From: Hemibagrus wyckioides
Taxonomy: Eukaryota > Chordata > Actinopteri > Siluriformes > Bagridae
DNA: 64,000 nucleotides
Direction: 5' to 3'
Assembly (NCBI RefSeq): GCF_019097595.1
Contig: NC_080729.1
Span: forward strand, 1,930,417-1,994,416
The position numbers were made by a program, and so were the translations under genes. The notes under the pieces were generated by a model. The model searched no databases. It was not told where the DNA came from and saw nothing but the letters and a program-made list of their open reading frames with translations. Positions 1 through 12,830 of this stretch are shown here, piece after piece; the first letter of the stretch is position 1; every line of letters begins with the position of its first letter.

Positions 1-727
1 AGCAACGTTGTTTGGCTTCGTACTAGCTTTGTGTTCTGGTACGTTGTAATATTAGCAGTATTAGCTATAACAATCTCTTTAATAACTCTTTAAAACAAGT
101 GTGTGTTTTAGTCGTGTGTTTTTCCCTCTGCTGGATAAACTTACACAGAATTTTACTGGTTGAGGATGAAATCTGAGCTGCTTTTTAGATGAACAAGCAC
201 TTGGAGAACATCTCAGAGAGCAGAGATGGGTTTGATATAAACATTTACTTCGAAGATACAAACATTTTTGTATTTAGAAAAATACCGTTTTTTGTATTTT
301 TGGAGCTTTTCTATGAATACATCACTCATAGTAGGCTAAAAAAAACACCAAAAATCCTTCTGAAACACTACAAATTCTTACAATGTCCTGAGTGTCTACT
401 TTCATATGAGCCTCATATTAACCTCCACTGTTGAGTGGAACATGACAAAGACACTCAATCATCAACATGGACACAACAGAAAGCAGAACAAAAACTCCAT
501 GTTTTAGCCTGAGGGGAAAAGAGTTAATCAGGCCAGATGATCTGGATGATCACGCTATCGTATTAGGACATAAGCAAAACATTCATTGTTCTAAAATCAC
601 AGGTCTGTCGTAGGTTCCCCGTATAATCTGATATAAAGAACAGTGAGGATTTTATCAGGATCTTGTAGTGTGATGAGTAAGAAGTTTGAAAGATCATGCT
701 CACTCTGTAAGTGGTGGAAAATCGATT
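1..727. other. unannotated non-coding sequence
   Basis: No coding, RNA or mobile-element signal that I can support. Short open frames here have no recognisable domain or biased composition. Confidence 0.5.
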
Positions 728-736
728 AACAATAAC

Positions 737-795
<59 letters not shown>

Positions 796-839
796 TGATA
801 ATAATAATAATGATAATACTAATAATGATAATAATAATT
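728..839. repeat. (AAT)n microsatellite
   Basis: About 110 bp of AAT/ATA trinucleotides with a few GAT and ACT interruptions. The asparagine-rich reading frame across it is a by-product of the trinucleotide repeat and is not a gene. Confidence 0.95.
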
Positions 840-1600
840 ACTGTCGTTTAGAGGCCCGGAGACAAGTCGTAGCTGATCGACATCCAACAAGATGCGGCAG
901 TCGTAAACTCTGTGAATGTAAAATAGATGTTTTTTTCTTTATGTGTTGCCAAAACAGGATTCTCCGAGGAGTCTCAGTGGGGGAAACTGTAACAGCTTGA
1001 AAATATTACAAGCGGATGAAAGGACGGAGGATTGAGAACAGCTTGGCCCTCGAACTATTTGTTAAGAAAAGTTTGTTTTTCGTGGCCTTATCTGCATTTC
1101 AGATATTGCACATGGAAATCCCACCAGCTGCGTCCCACGCTGCGACTTTCCCCTCAGGAGATGTGCGTGGAGTGAAAAAGCCCAGAGCTGAACACAGCTT
1201 TATCCTCGACACGCTCGGGATCCCGGGGAGCGCTCGCTAGCACGCCGCCGCCGCGCTCGCGCCACATCCCGAGCTTTCTTTTGCCTTTTTGTTTTTTTTC
1301 TTCGCAACGAAAGGAATCATTTTGACAAAACGTGCCCCGTGGACAGGACAGGTCTAACATCTTTTCATATTATTATTCATTTATTCCTCTTATACCACAG
1401 TTTCATCAGTTTTTTTAATGACATCTTTGCTAATACTTTCTCCAAAACGCCAATCATATAACCATCTATGAAAACATTTATAACCTGCCATAACTTTCAC
1501 TTCACTCATCATCTCTTCCACCAAAGCTCAGGAAGTCAGGTGACCCCTTCTGTCCATAAATCGGATGAGTTTTCAATCCATTTCCACTCAGTGTCCCGGG
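840..1600. other. non-repetitive sequence with a small CpG cluster
   Basis: A stretch without obvious repeats. A short CG-rich knot at about 1218-1270 contains several GCC/GCG runs and is followed by T-rich sequence. This could be unique regulatory DNA, but no core promoter, splice site or ORF supports a gene. Confidence 0.35.
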
Positions 1601-1670
1601 CACAAGCCAGCTGTTGCTATAGAAACGATAACGGACCAGAAGGAGCGCATTAATATAAACCCACATAATA
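1600..1670 (-). repeat. fragment of the window's dispersed repeat family
   Basis: Carries the block CTGTTGCTATAGAAACGATA followed by GCATTAATATAAACC. The same block recurs near 6720 and, more diverged, near 9140. Minus is assigned relative to copies that read GGAAGGAGTCTCCAGTG on the plus strand. Confidence 0.55.
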
Positions 1671-3460
1671 AAAGATTGAAATAAAACATCTGCTGTTTGC
1701 TAATGAAGGCGTCTCAATGGCGAGATTAGGGAAATAAAACGGATGTATGTTTCAAAAGATTCATCAGGAAATAAAATCAAAAGCAGAGAGCAGTTTTATC
1801 TCCACACCGTCCACAGTTGTCTTTTAACTGTTGTTTTTTTTCTCCTTTTTTGCTGCAAGGTTTTTTGTCATTTCGACAAAAAGCGCCCGAAGGACAGGTC
1901 TGGTGTGTAGAGACGCTTCAGGTTCATTTCCTGGAGGTCGGTTTATTATTTTTCTGACTTTACGGAGCAGAGTACAGTCAGAGTACGACCGTCCTAGCAC
2001 TCGTGTTGTTTATTCTTTGTAGCAGAACGACTCTTTATTTACACTCGTCTGTTTCTTTTGTCTCCTCGATGTGACCCGTCATTGCTTCCGAGCTATGTGT
2101 GTGTGTGTGTGACTTCAGGCAATAAAGCACTTCCTGTTTGAATAAATAAAGCATCTGACAGATGGAAATCATTCAGCGAGATCTGGATGGAGTAGTATTT
2201 TTTTAAGCGATTCAAGGCTAAGCGATGTCTTGATCAGACCTTTTGACCGACGTTTGAAGGACACAAATATTAGCCACAGGGGAGAATTGAAAGCGATGCT
2301 GCTGTAATTGCATTTTAGAGCGCAAAGAAATGGGATTTGAGGCTAAACACGAAACAGGAAAGCTCAGAGAAAAGTTTCCACGCTCACCTTTACCTGACAT
2401 TCACCTCGTGTTAGATGTACAGATGCACCACGAGTCCTAAATGCGATATAGAGCATTATGTATATGTAACGACGATCAGCTAGCATCTGGAGTCGAGTTC
2501 ACTCCACTTTATTTACACGATTATCTGAGATTGTAATATCTGCAATACAAACAAATCTAAAAAACGCTTAGCATGTGCTGGAGGAGGAATAACAGCGCTA
2601 GCACACGTGAGGGCGTAGTGTGTGCGTGTGCACACGTCGGGCATCGACGCTCTCTCGGGATCGGATTAGCATAGAAATCGAGTAAGAGTAATTTCACTCC
2701 TGCTCAAATTAGCGTGGAACATCGCGGTCTGGATGGCGTTCTGCTGGGATTAACGTACAGATGGTCAAAGGTGATTACATACCTTCATAAAGCTCACACA
2801 CACAAAGACACACACACACACACACATGCTGAGAGATTCATAAGAAACAGAATCATAATCAACCGAAGAGAGAATCTTTACAGATGAGCCACTGGAGGAA
2901 CAAACAGACACACAAACAGATTCCACATCAGAAAGAAATCTAAATCACAGAATGCTAACAGCACTAATGCTAATCATGAAAAATAATCCAATAATATTCA
3001 TCATCTGACTCGTGCAGCCTTTCAAGCAGGACAACAGATGCGTCTCTGCTGATCATGGACGTATTTCCTGGTTCACGATTAAAGCCACGCAGACGACAGA
3101 ACACCGCGAGCTGGAACTCGAGCGACGAGACGTTCCTCAGTTCAGGATAAATAAAAAGAGCGAATTGCTGCAAAAATTAAGGAATCCATCTCAGGAGGGT
3201 AACAGCAGCTCTGGCGTTTTTCCTCCAGCAGCACATCATGATTTTGTCACGTTTCATAATGTAACCAATAAGAACGTCAGCATGATTGGTGTGAAGATAG
3301 TGAAGCGTTAGCTATTAGTAATCTTAGCGTAGCTTACTGCCCTTACAGAAGTCAAAGACTGCATGGACTAGAACCATCCTCATGACTCATGACTGTATGT
3401 GTGTGTGTGTGTATTTCTTTTACTGTGTCCTTTGTGTTTAGAAAAATATACAAAGGACGC
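1671..3460. other. unannotated non-coding sequence
   Basis: Short GT and CA runs (near 2098 and 2800) and otherwise featureless DNA. Positions 2150-2175 hold a GACAGATGGA block that weakly resembles part of the duplicated block at 62985-63010. Confidence 0.4.
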
Positions 3461-3462
3461 AA

Positions 3463-4343
3463 ATACTAGCTAGCAAGTCGAAAGCTACGTTTTTAAAAAT
3501 AGTAAAACGTTCCACGTATGTGGAAACATGACTCTGTAGCTGAATCATGAACTGGTTTAAATATTTCATGTTTTTTTATTCGAAGGAAATGTTAATGAAG
3601 TCGTAGAGTCGAAGTTTCTCTGAAACTGTGTACAAATTTCATGGATTTGTGAGGAAAGTTTCAAATAGATTTCTGTTATATTCAGATTCTCAAAAAAGAA
3701 AAATGATCCGTTGAGCCACCGATTCTGTGGCTGAAGATTCAAGATTTTTTCGCTTGTAGCGAAAGTGAGAGTCGACCTGCTCCAGCTTAGTCTGTGTGAA
3801 TAAATAAATAATAAATAAAATGAAATCTAAAAATAAATAAGAAATAAAAAGCTGAAGAATCTGTACCAGAATCTGTGCTTGCTTGCTTTTGCTTAATCTC
3901 TGCATCTAGCTGAAGCTCAGAACTGGAATTTGATTTGAAGTCAAATTTTTCTTAAACCTGTTTATTTATAAATAAAGAAATTTAGGTTTAAAGTTTAAAA
4001 GATTTCATGTGAAGTTCAGACTAAATTTCTAATTTCTGGTCGCTCGACCTCTCGGATCGTCTACCAGTCCTGTCCGGAGTAGGAACCACGGTTATGGTGA
4101 CATCTGGGATTCCGTCAGTAAGCGTCTCATGTCAGAAATTTTACTAGCTAGCAAATGGAAAGTTATTCAAAATATTAGTCACTCTAATATTAGCCGTGGC
4201 TCTGCAGCTGAATCATGAACAGATTTAAATATTTCATGTTTTTATTTGAATAAAATCTGCATCCGTGTGCCCTGTCGCTGGACCTCTCAGAATCCTGTCC
4301 GGAGTGGGAACTGTGGTTACGGTGATGTCTGAGATTTACCGAG
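3463..4343. repeat. diverged local tandem duplication
   Basis: Two copies lie side by side. The motif GCTGAATCATGAAC, then TTTAAATATTTCATG, occurs near 3538 and 4205. GACCTCTC followed by CCTGTCCGGAGT occurs near 4048 and 4280. The blocks keep their order, but the second copy lacks roughly 400 bp between them. This is an old duplication with a later indel and has no coding potential. Confidence 0.6.
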
Positions 4344-4984
4344 GAATTAAACACTGATTCTCTGTAACATCATGCTAGTCTCCAGTCTTCAGAAAAAAGT
4401 GTGTGTTCTACATCTTTCCCTTATTTAAGGCTGTAGTTAATCAGATTTCCCGAGCAGCTGTGACTGGATATTATCTCGATCCTGAACGTCTTCTCTTTCT
4501 TCAGAGTGATGAACGTGTCGTTCAAACCCACAGCGACAGACGAGTTCTATTTAAACGCTCTGCTAATATAGCTGACGCACTCTTCCCTGTCTCTTCCCAC
4601 CTGGAGAATCGTGGTGTAAACTGGTACAGAGATGCTGATTCCACTTCGCTATCAGAAGCCATGAGGTAATTGGTGGAGAGAGAGAATTCCAGCGGAGAGA
4701 GAGAGAGTGAAGTGAGCGAGGTGAGTTCGGCTTCGCTCTTCATTTTGTTTCCTCACCAGCTTTAATTTCCTCAACGACAACAAAAAATAAATAAATAAAT
4801 AAAAAAGAGTAGTTCTTATTCCAGGAAAATAAGAAAGTGTGACTAAGTGCCAAGTGTCTGGGACAAGAAGAGTCTGGGTTATTAGGTATTTTTTCTTTCG
4901 TATATTTACCTTCGCTCGACAACATCACTGAGGTTTTTGTGTCTGTTTTCATTAAACAGAAAGAAATAAAATTCCTAAGGAACT
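4344..4984. other. unannotated non-coding sequence
   Basis: A/T-rich with short GA and AAAT runs near 4680-4710 and 4785-4805. Nothing supports a gene. Confidence 0.4.
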
Positions 4985-5680
4985 TTTACAAATCAAGCTT
5001 TTAATGCTACTCTTTATAAATTCCACTTCCTGTTAGCATAAATGCAGGTGATCTTTCAGAATCTCCAGGTTTTAAACTCAAGCTTGTGTTAAACCTCAAA
5101 AAATAAAAAATAAAATAAAAATCTGGGATAGAAAATAAGAGCAGAAGAAGGAATTAGCATTTCTGTTTCAGCCAAACTCCACCTGATTGGATTATTATTA
5201 TTATTGTTTTAGTATTATTTAATTTTATTTATTTATTTGTTCATTTGTATATTTATCTTCAGACAAACAGAAACGAAATCGAAACCTTTTTGGCTTTTTT
5301 CAAAAAGCCATTTTAACGCTCCTCATTATAAATCTCACTCCCTCCTTCAACTGATTAATACACCGAACTAGCTAACATTTTCTTAGCTACTATTTTTCCT
5401 GAACATGATGCTGGTCTGTCTTCAGGTGGACGTCTAGCGTCTGTTTCTTCTCTTCTAAGCATGCTCTTTAGGCCATAGAGAAACATCAGAAACACTAGAA
5501 AAATAACATCAGTATCAGTAACACATGGGGAAGGTTTAACGTGTTTAGAATCGAGTTCCGCAGCTGATTAAGTTGACTTGAGTATTTTTAATCGTGTTAA
5601 TTCCACTGAGATTTATACACATGTACTTGCTAAACCTGAAAAAATCCGGGGATAGAAGATAAGGAGTGAAGAAGGACTTT
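4985..5680. repeat. possible second diverged duplication
   Basis: Similar blocks recur here. GATAGAAAATAAGAGCAGAAG near 5130 resembles the block near 5653. TTTATAAATTCCACTTCC near 5010 resembles the block near 5325. Divergence is high, so the call is weak. Confidence 0.3.
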
Positions 5681-6590
5681 GTGTGTAACTGAGACTCCCT
5701 GCATGTGTAACTGCATGTGTAGCTGTCAAGTCTATAATTTGTGTCCGATATCTGAATACCGACGTGTGGAAATTCAGGATTTAATTCATGCTACGTTAGT
5801 TGTGAAGGTCATATGGTCAAATCCCAGGACCACAAAATCCACAGGTCCGCTCATCGAGTAGAACCGACGATCCATCAAAAAATAAATCTCACTGCAGGAC
5901 ACAAACAAACGGCGAGTTTCTTCTTCTCGGAATCTCAGAGCTGAATTTCTTTTATCGTTCAGGTTGCAGGTGAGAGATGATAACATGTCAGCATCGCTGC
6001 TCCGAGAACGCTTTGTTCTGGATATTGACAAACATTCTGGGATCGAAGTCAATTATACCTTGTGCATTAACCATATACAGACACACACACACACAGCATC
6101 TCTGACACCACATTGACTTGAGCCAGTTGCTTCTTTTTCCCTTCTTATTGTGCTTCACAAATTGCTTGGAGACAGAGAGCCAGTCAATTAGCTACATCAC
6201 ACACACACACACACACACAGCGACGATGAGGATATTTCACATGTAATGAGATGTGTTCCCTCACACACCTGCAGTCACACAGCCGCTGTGTAAACCCCTG
6301 CGAGAGTAAAACATGGCTCCTGAGGCATCAAGCTAAAAATACACACGTCTGTCACAGAGACAGCGAATCGGATGACATGGAGGAAAAGTGCACTGGTTAA
6401 AGGATGTGAGGAAGAGGAAGTGCGGAATGTAGTACTTCATCCAGCCTTAAAGCATCACAGTGGTATTTAGCAAAGCTTTAAACCTTCAAATGAGGTAGCA
6501 GGGATCACAAAGCAGCCACACGGCCTCCAAAACGTGTCAAAAGCCCGAGGAGCCATGAAGGAATGAAAGGTAACAGAAAACGGATAAAAA
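5681..6590. other. unannotated non-coding sequence
   Basis: Contains CA runs near 6080 and 6200. No open frame resembles a known family. Confidence 0.4.
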
Positions 6591-6785
6591 ATTAAAAGCA
6601 AAAAGCTCCTCTGTTTTGAAGTTACAGCTTCACTTCTGATACTGAGACTGGAGACTCCTTCCATAAATGTTAGAAAAAACAACAAGAAAAAAACAGAAAG
6701 CTTCAACATCATCCGAACGAGCTGTTGCTATGGAAACGATATCGTATGACAGCGAGAGCATTAATGATGACCATCAGAGCAACAC
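6590..6785 (-). repeat. copy of the dispersed repeat family
   Basis: Contains GAGACTGGAGACTCCTTCC followed about 60 bp later by GCTGTTGCTATGGAAACGAT and GAGCATTAATGATGA. This copy links the two motif blocks that occur separately elsewhere in the window, so it anchors the family's internal order. Confidence 0.65.
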
Positions 6786-7289
6786 TTATTGAATTCGCTA
6801 CAGTTTATCATTTAAAAAAAAGAAAAAGCATTTTCATCCTTTTTGTCTTGACCACATTTTTTAAATTTTAATCCCAGACCGAGTCGAGACGAAACGGATC
6901 CGAGATCGCGAGCAGGCGAGGGAGACGACAGCGGAGTCTGATTTATTTCGAGAAAATCAACCACATTAACCAAAATCTCTGAGTGCGCAATCAATAATTT
7001 AGATCTCATCAATTATGAAAAACTCATATCATTTCACTGGATGATTTTTTTCCCCTCAAACAAAATTACACACTCAGGACACACACTGGAGTGTGAAGCG
7101 GAAAAGACGATGCAGATCCGACTCCGGGAATCCGATGCCGCTCGGTTCTGTGCGTTAAAACCTCGAGGCCAGAGAACTTGATGTACTTTTCTTTCTTTAA
7201 ACTCTGAGGAATTAACAAACTTTGTACAAAAGTTAAACTCAGAACAGAGCTTGGACTCGGTTCCTGATTTGTCCCTTTAATCTGGATAA

Positions 7290-7510
7290 TCAATAACTAT
7301 TGGTAGAACCTTACAACTGAATGTGTTTGTGCATCAGTTCTGAGTAGAACCCTTAAAGAACCCTTAAAGATCAGTATAGTGACAGGTTCAAGCTATTAAG
7401 AAGAACATAAAGAGTCTGAACCAAACACTTCCCTTAACACACACTCTGAAAGAAAGGGTTCTTTTGGGGACCTGTGGATAATTAATGGTTCTCAGATTCA
7501 ACTAAAGGGC
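7290..7510. repeat. AGAACC/GGTTCT-rich dispersed repeat cluster
   Basis: Dense alternation of GTAGAACC, AAAGAACCCTTAAAG and GGGTTCT words. The same texture appears at 14740-15396, 15812-15900, 22950-23250, 62060-62480 and 63520-63930. There is no coding potential. Confidence 0.6.
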
Positions 7511-9040
7511 TTTTTTATGTTGATAAACGTAACTAAAAACGGATAAAAATCATTATATATTTGTTTATCACTGATTATTTTCCTGTAACAGCACAACACT
7601 GAGAGATTTACTTCTTTAGACACAGACTCTTTTATTTATTTATTTTTTGGTGCATTCTTGAAGAACACAACGTGTCTTTGTGAAACTTTGATGGTTTCAG
7701 AGTTTTGGACTTAAAAAGCATCATCTCAGCCTTTAAATGCACAGTAAAAATTTCTGTCATCTTTTGAAATAAATTCCAATATCTAAAGCTTTTTTTTTTT
7801 CTCTCTAAGCAAAAAATCATGCGTTCAGGCTTTAACATAAACAAACATCGTAAACACATGAAATTCCGCTGCACCTGCTGTTTAAACCTTGTGCTAATCC
7901 CAGAGCGGCGGACTGCCTGAGTTATTTAAAGTCGCATTGACTCAAAAAAAAAAAACCCAATAATAAAACACATAGCAAGAATAGTTTTTAAGATCTGGAA
8001 CATTTCAAGAATGAAGAATGAATTTGTAGCGATTATATCCTTCAGCGCCGGCGGACATCGTCTCGCTCACACTTTCACACAAGTGACTGCGGAGCCAATT
8101 AGCAGGAACTCATGTAGGCGTCGCGCGGTATACACTCAGCCATTTCCTGTGCAGCTCCTCTACACGGCGGGAGGCTTCTAAACGAGGAGGCAGCTCTGAC
8201 CTTTTTTTCTCTCCTGTCGAGGAGTTTTCTTTCTGGAGCCCTCAGGGTCTCGGGCGGCTAATCAAACGTCTGCGGTGAAAGAGAAAAAAAAGCATGTGTG
8301 TCTTTCTGCAGCCGTCATCTTCCAGTCTACTACGCTAATAATCTCGCCCCGGCGGCGACGCCCGCACCAAATTCATTACGCCGTCTTTTTTTTTTTCATA
8401 TGGTGCTGTACTTTTTTTTAGACCACACACACACACACACACACACAGACACACACACACATTAACGCTCTCACACTTCTGTTAACTGCAATCGTTCTTC
8501 ATATCTCCAACTACATCTCCATCTCTGGCTGAATTATGCATGCTGCTTCCATCACTCACACTCTTCTAAAGCCGTCTTCTACTGGCAATTAGCGTTCCTG
8601 AGAAGCAGCAGCAGCACAGAAGCTTCTGGGAAAATAAAAGGAGTTTCAAATAAAAAGACAGAAAAAAAGAAAATGATGCTCTTATGGCAACTTTTTACGC
8701 TTCTGTTGCTTATCATGAGAACACGCTGGTCCCTGAGACAGAACACGCTTCAGAACCGGCGACGGCTTGTACGGTACATCGGAAACAATGCTGTGGACTG
8801 TGGACTATGAATTCTTATAGAAATCTGTGATGTGATTAGCTTGATGCGTTATTGTCGCGTAAATGACCATATAATTTACCAAATACGTCATGTTTCTAAA
8901 AATGGGACAAAGAAAAGAAAGCTCTGTTATTACATCACAATATATAAGAGCCAATGAGGATCCAGTATGCAAATACAAGTCATTAGTTATGTATGTATTC
9001 GTGTATATATTACATATATATTACAGAGTTCCCTAAACTG
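7511..9040. other. non-coding stretch with a GC-richer block
   Basis: Positions 8040-8400 are non-repetitive and richer in CG than the surroundings, followed by a CA run at 8424-8461. This could be unique regulatory DNA. No exon, promoter or RNA gene can be defined. Confidence 0.35.
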
Positions 9041-9200
9041 TCTTTTTCCTTCACCAGTCTTTTTTTTAAAAATAAAACAAAATTGCTGCTTGTCATGTTA
9101 CTGAGGAACTGAAAACATGACCGTTAACACCGGAGAACTTGCTGTTACTATAGAAACGGTGACGTGTTAGAACAGACACGTGATGTGACTCCTGTTAGAT
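9040..9200 (-). repeat. diverged copy of the dispersed repeat family
   Basis: Holds a CTTCACCAG block, then ACTGAGGAACTGAAAACATGA and GCTGTTACTATAGAAACGG. The same order is seen near 63420-63520 and, in part, near 6720. It lacks a clear GGAGTCTCC core. Confidence 0.45.
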
Positions 9201-11689
9201 ACTGTATAGAAAACAAATCAAAGACTTTCCATCTGACCAATCAGAGTCCAGCGCTGTGGGATAATTATCTTAATGAGCTTTGCTAGCGACTACATCACTT
9301 TGAGTGTTATTCTGATCAACAGGGAAAAAGGAATGCCTTCCCACACACACACACACACACACAGCAGGATTATGATACATTCTTGGCCTCCTTCCCACAG
9401 ACTGCTATGGAACTGTCAAGATTCCAGCTCTCGCTCTCGCAGCCGACGATCACAGCTCCAACACTGGTGTAAATGGTGGTGAAATCTCGTCTGTTATCAG
9501 AAGTGGGTCATGGTGCCTCTGGTTCAGGTGTCTCTACCACCAGCTTGGTGTTGTACATCCTCAGCAGGTGAGCATCATTGCCTCGGGTGCTTTTGGACGC
9601 TCTTGATTCCGCTCATCAGGTTGCTCCTAGTGAAAAAACTCTGCCAGTTGGATGGAAGAAAACAGATTCTGGCAACGGCAATGACGCGTGTAAAAGACCT
9701 TCATCAAAAACTGCAGAGGTGAACCAACGTATTTAGCCCTCCTGTTGTTGTTTGTGTGTTTTTCGGTTGTGAGTGCAGATTATACACTCAGGCGTGCAGG
9801 TCGTAAAACCTCAAAAAAAATCGATATTCAGGGTGAACGGCATGGTTTAATGGTGTGCTGTAAGTGGAAAAAAAACACAACAAAACTCAAACATTCAGAA
9901 ACCCCCATAGTAAACACGTCAACCAATCAGAAAACGCAACATCAAGGACCGCCCCTTTCTGTACTAGCCTAATACTTATGACTTTATTTTTTTTTAACTT
10001 TTTGTGGTTTTTTTCTACTTTTCAGAATTTTAAAGAAATAAGCGTCTCTTCACATTTTCATTTGTTGACCTAAGAGGCCACGCCTACTTGTTTTTACTAT
10101 TGGCTGAAGTCAAAGCTCACCTAGACAAAGAAAACATCTCACATCATTTCCACTTCAGTAAACTGGCTTTTCGTCAGAGAGAAAATGATTCACCTTTGAT
10201 CTGACTGATGCAATATCTGAAAAATCTGAAAAGCTTCATGTTCATGTGTATCGCCATAGCAACTAGGGAAATTCTTCAACTGTAAATGGGTTTAATGTAC
10301 TGTACGGTATCTGAGGCATGTGACGGCATCAGACTAATTCACTGCAGGATTTTTCGGTATGGAGACAAGCCAGGATCGGGATTTTCTTTTTTTATTAAAG
10401 CATGCAATCATTACAAAAATGTAAGATTATTTCACAAATTAAAAAATATTTAAATATACACATACCTGATCTTCCAATTTAATGCACAGATGTTGAAAAA
10501 CTCCCTGTATAATATTATATAGATTAATATTTTATTTTCCTCACCTTGAATTTTAAAAGCCATCAAAATTTAGCCATATGGGATTGGACATCCGCTGGGG
10601 AGGCAGCATCTGGTGGGAGTCTCTGAAGTTTCAAGAGGATTTTATTTATTTATTAATTTTTAATGCCTGAGGGAAATTTGGAGACTTCCACTAACTACAG
10701 AACAGTGGCTTCGCTTGTCAGGTTACTTTCTCAATTATTTTTAATGAAGGTTTTTTTTTCCAGAATGTTTTACAAAATACTGCTGTTGGTGCAGCTTCCA
10801 TAACTCAACAAACGCCACCGCTAGCCGGTGATCCATGAAGGAAAACGCAGCCAAGGACAGTCGATTACTTTTTATTTAACTATAATTAAATGGTAAAATT
10901 TAGTTTTACAAATTTGGTCAAAATTGCACATAATATGTTAAATGCCACTCTATAAGATGACGAACCAAATCATGACTGGAAACATTTTCATGATGTGAAA
11001 GAAAAAAAAAAAAAGATGTAGCAGTTCATTGGAGAATGTTTGTGCTAGCCTCAGGAATGATTTTAATACATTAAACATTCCAAAGTGTTAATCAAATGTA
11101 CATTTATTCCACTCTTATGAGCACAGAGTACTGTCTATACCTCAGTCTCAAGCTAAGAGCATCTGATGGTTGTCGTTTCTCGCTTCTATGTAAAGATATC
11201 GCATAAAACCTCTGAAATCATCTGACATGTCATAAAAAATTGATGAAACGCTCGTATTTACAGCAATACATGCTATCTCCATCACATTCTGAAAGGGCGT
11301 GGTCTGAAGGGGATACAAATTTTTGCACTCCACTTAAACCAAGTGATATCATGGTTCATTGGTGTATCCAGTGTAATATCAGGGATTTCCTTTCATCTAG
11401 TGGATTTGTTTTATTATTATTATTTTACTACACTCATGTTACAGCAGTTGGTGGCAGGTAATGTTCCAATTAGTGAGTTTTAGTGGCGGCTGAATCCACC
11501 GTCCGTCTTTTAATCTCCAGATGCCTTCAAAATACTCCACGTCCTTCAACCTGGGAGGAGAAAAAAACCCCAAAACATTCAGTGTTTGTCACGCTAATTT
11601 GTCAGATGAGAGAGATGTGAAGACGATGTTATGATGGCTTAATGGCCTGTTACATCATCTTTACTTTGACTGGAAAGTGCAGAGATGAG
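9201..11689. other. unannotated stretch
   Basis: Positions 9380-9720 are less repetitive and contain short open frames, with a GTGAGC donor-like site after CAG near 9567. I recognise no protein in any frame and stops interrupt each of them. The rest is A/T-rich sequence with homopolymer runs. Confidence 0.35.
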
Positions 11690-11775
11690 AGGAATTCTGG
11701 ATTCTGATTGGTCAGGAGGTGATGATAGGGGAGGGGGGGGTGTTTATAGCTGCTATCATAGAAGTGAGAACAGGA
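11690..11775 (+). repeat. fragment of the dispersed repeat family
   Basis: GGAATTCTGGATTCTGATTG followed by GGTCAGGAGGTG and then TTTATAGCTGCTAT. The same blocks occur near 24342-24375 and 24510-24525. Confidence 0.55.
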
Positions 11776-11939
11776 ATAAGTTTGCATCTCAGATGTTCCA
11801 CCACCCATATGAGTGTTTTACATTCATACGTGTTGCAGTCATTTTTTTACTATAATATTCTGGAGGATTCATGTAACACTTTAACTTTTGAGATTGAAAA
11901 ATCAATTAAATATGATTTATTTAATTCATAATTTAGCAA

Positions 11940-12830
11940 TTTAATAATATTTATTTGTTGATTGATTGATTGATTTTATTTTTTTTTTCAATTATTATTA
12001 TGATTTTTTTTGGTATTCTGTACAAAAGCCTTGGAGGTGTGCACATTATTTCATCATTTTATTTTATACAATATTTTGACTTATTACCTCATTTTATATA
12101 ACTTAGTATTCTCATTATTCTTTTCTAAGTATCTCATTAGTTTGACGTAGTATTATTATTTTGACTTAGTATCTCATTATTTTTTTTATTGTTTTTAGAT
12201 AATACTTTGATTTACAAAGTTGTTTTGATTTAGTACGTCATGTTCCTCATTTTTTAACTTAGTATCTCGTTTATAATTTAGAATCTCATTACTTCGTCTA
12301 AGTATCACATAGTTCTGATTCATCATCACATTTTAATTTAGTATCTCAGTATTTCAACTTAATGCCTCATGGATCTGTGCTATTATCTCATTTTTAATTT
12401 AGTATCTTATTATTTCGACTTGGTATTTCATGGTTCAGATTTATTATCTAATTTTTTCATTTGGTATCTCGACATATCTCAGAATTCTGTGCTACTATCT
12501 CATATTTAAGTGAGTATCTCATTATTTTGACTTAGTAACTTATAGTTCTGGTTTATCATCTCATTTATAAGTTAGTGTCTCATTTTGAATTTAGCATCTT
12601 ATTATTTTGAGTTTCTATTGGTTCTGATTTATTATCTCAGTTTTTAAGTTAGATATCACATGGTTGTAAGTATCTCATTTTTTGTTATAGGACCTATTGT
12701 TTAGACTTAATAACTGGTTGGTTTGAATATCTTGTTATTCTTTAGTTAGTATCTCATTGTTCTGACAGACTTTTGTCTGGATATCTCATTATTTCATGTA
12801 ACTATTGCATTGTGTCAGTTTTTGTTTCAA
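11940..12830. repeat. degenerate minisatellite of TTAGTATCTCATT units
   Basis: Around 20 diverged copies of a short motif built from GACTTAGTATCTCATTATTT and variants (TTTAGTATCTCA, TTATTATCTCA) at irregular 20-45 bp spacing. It is AT-rich and non-coding. Edges are approximate because the array decays into plain AT-rich sequence on both sides. Confidence 0.75.

Noticed and set aside
686..1000. Asparagine-rich 104-residue frame
   Set aside because: It is the translation of an (AAT)n microsatellite, with unrelated sequence after it.
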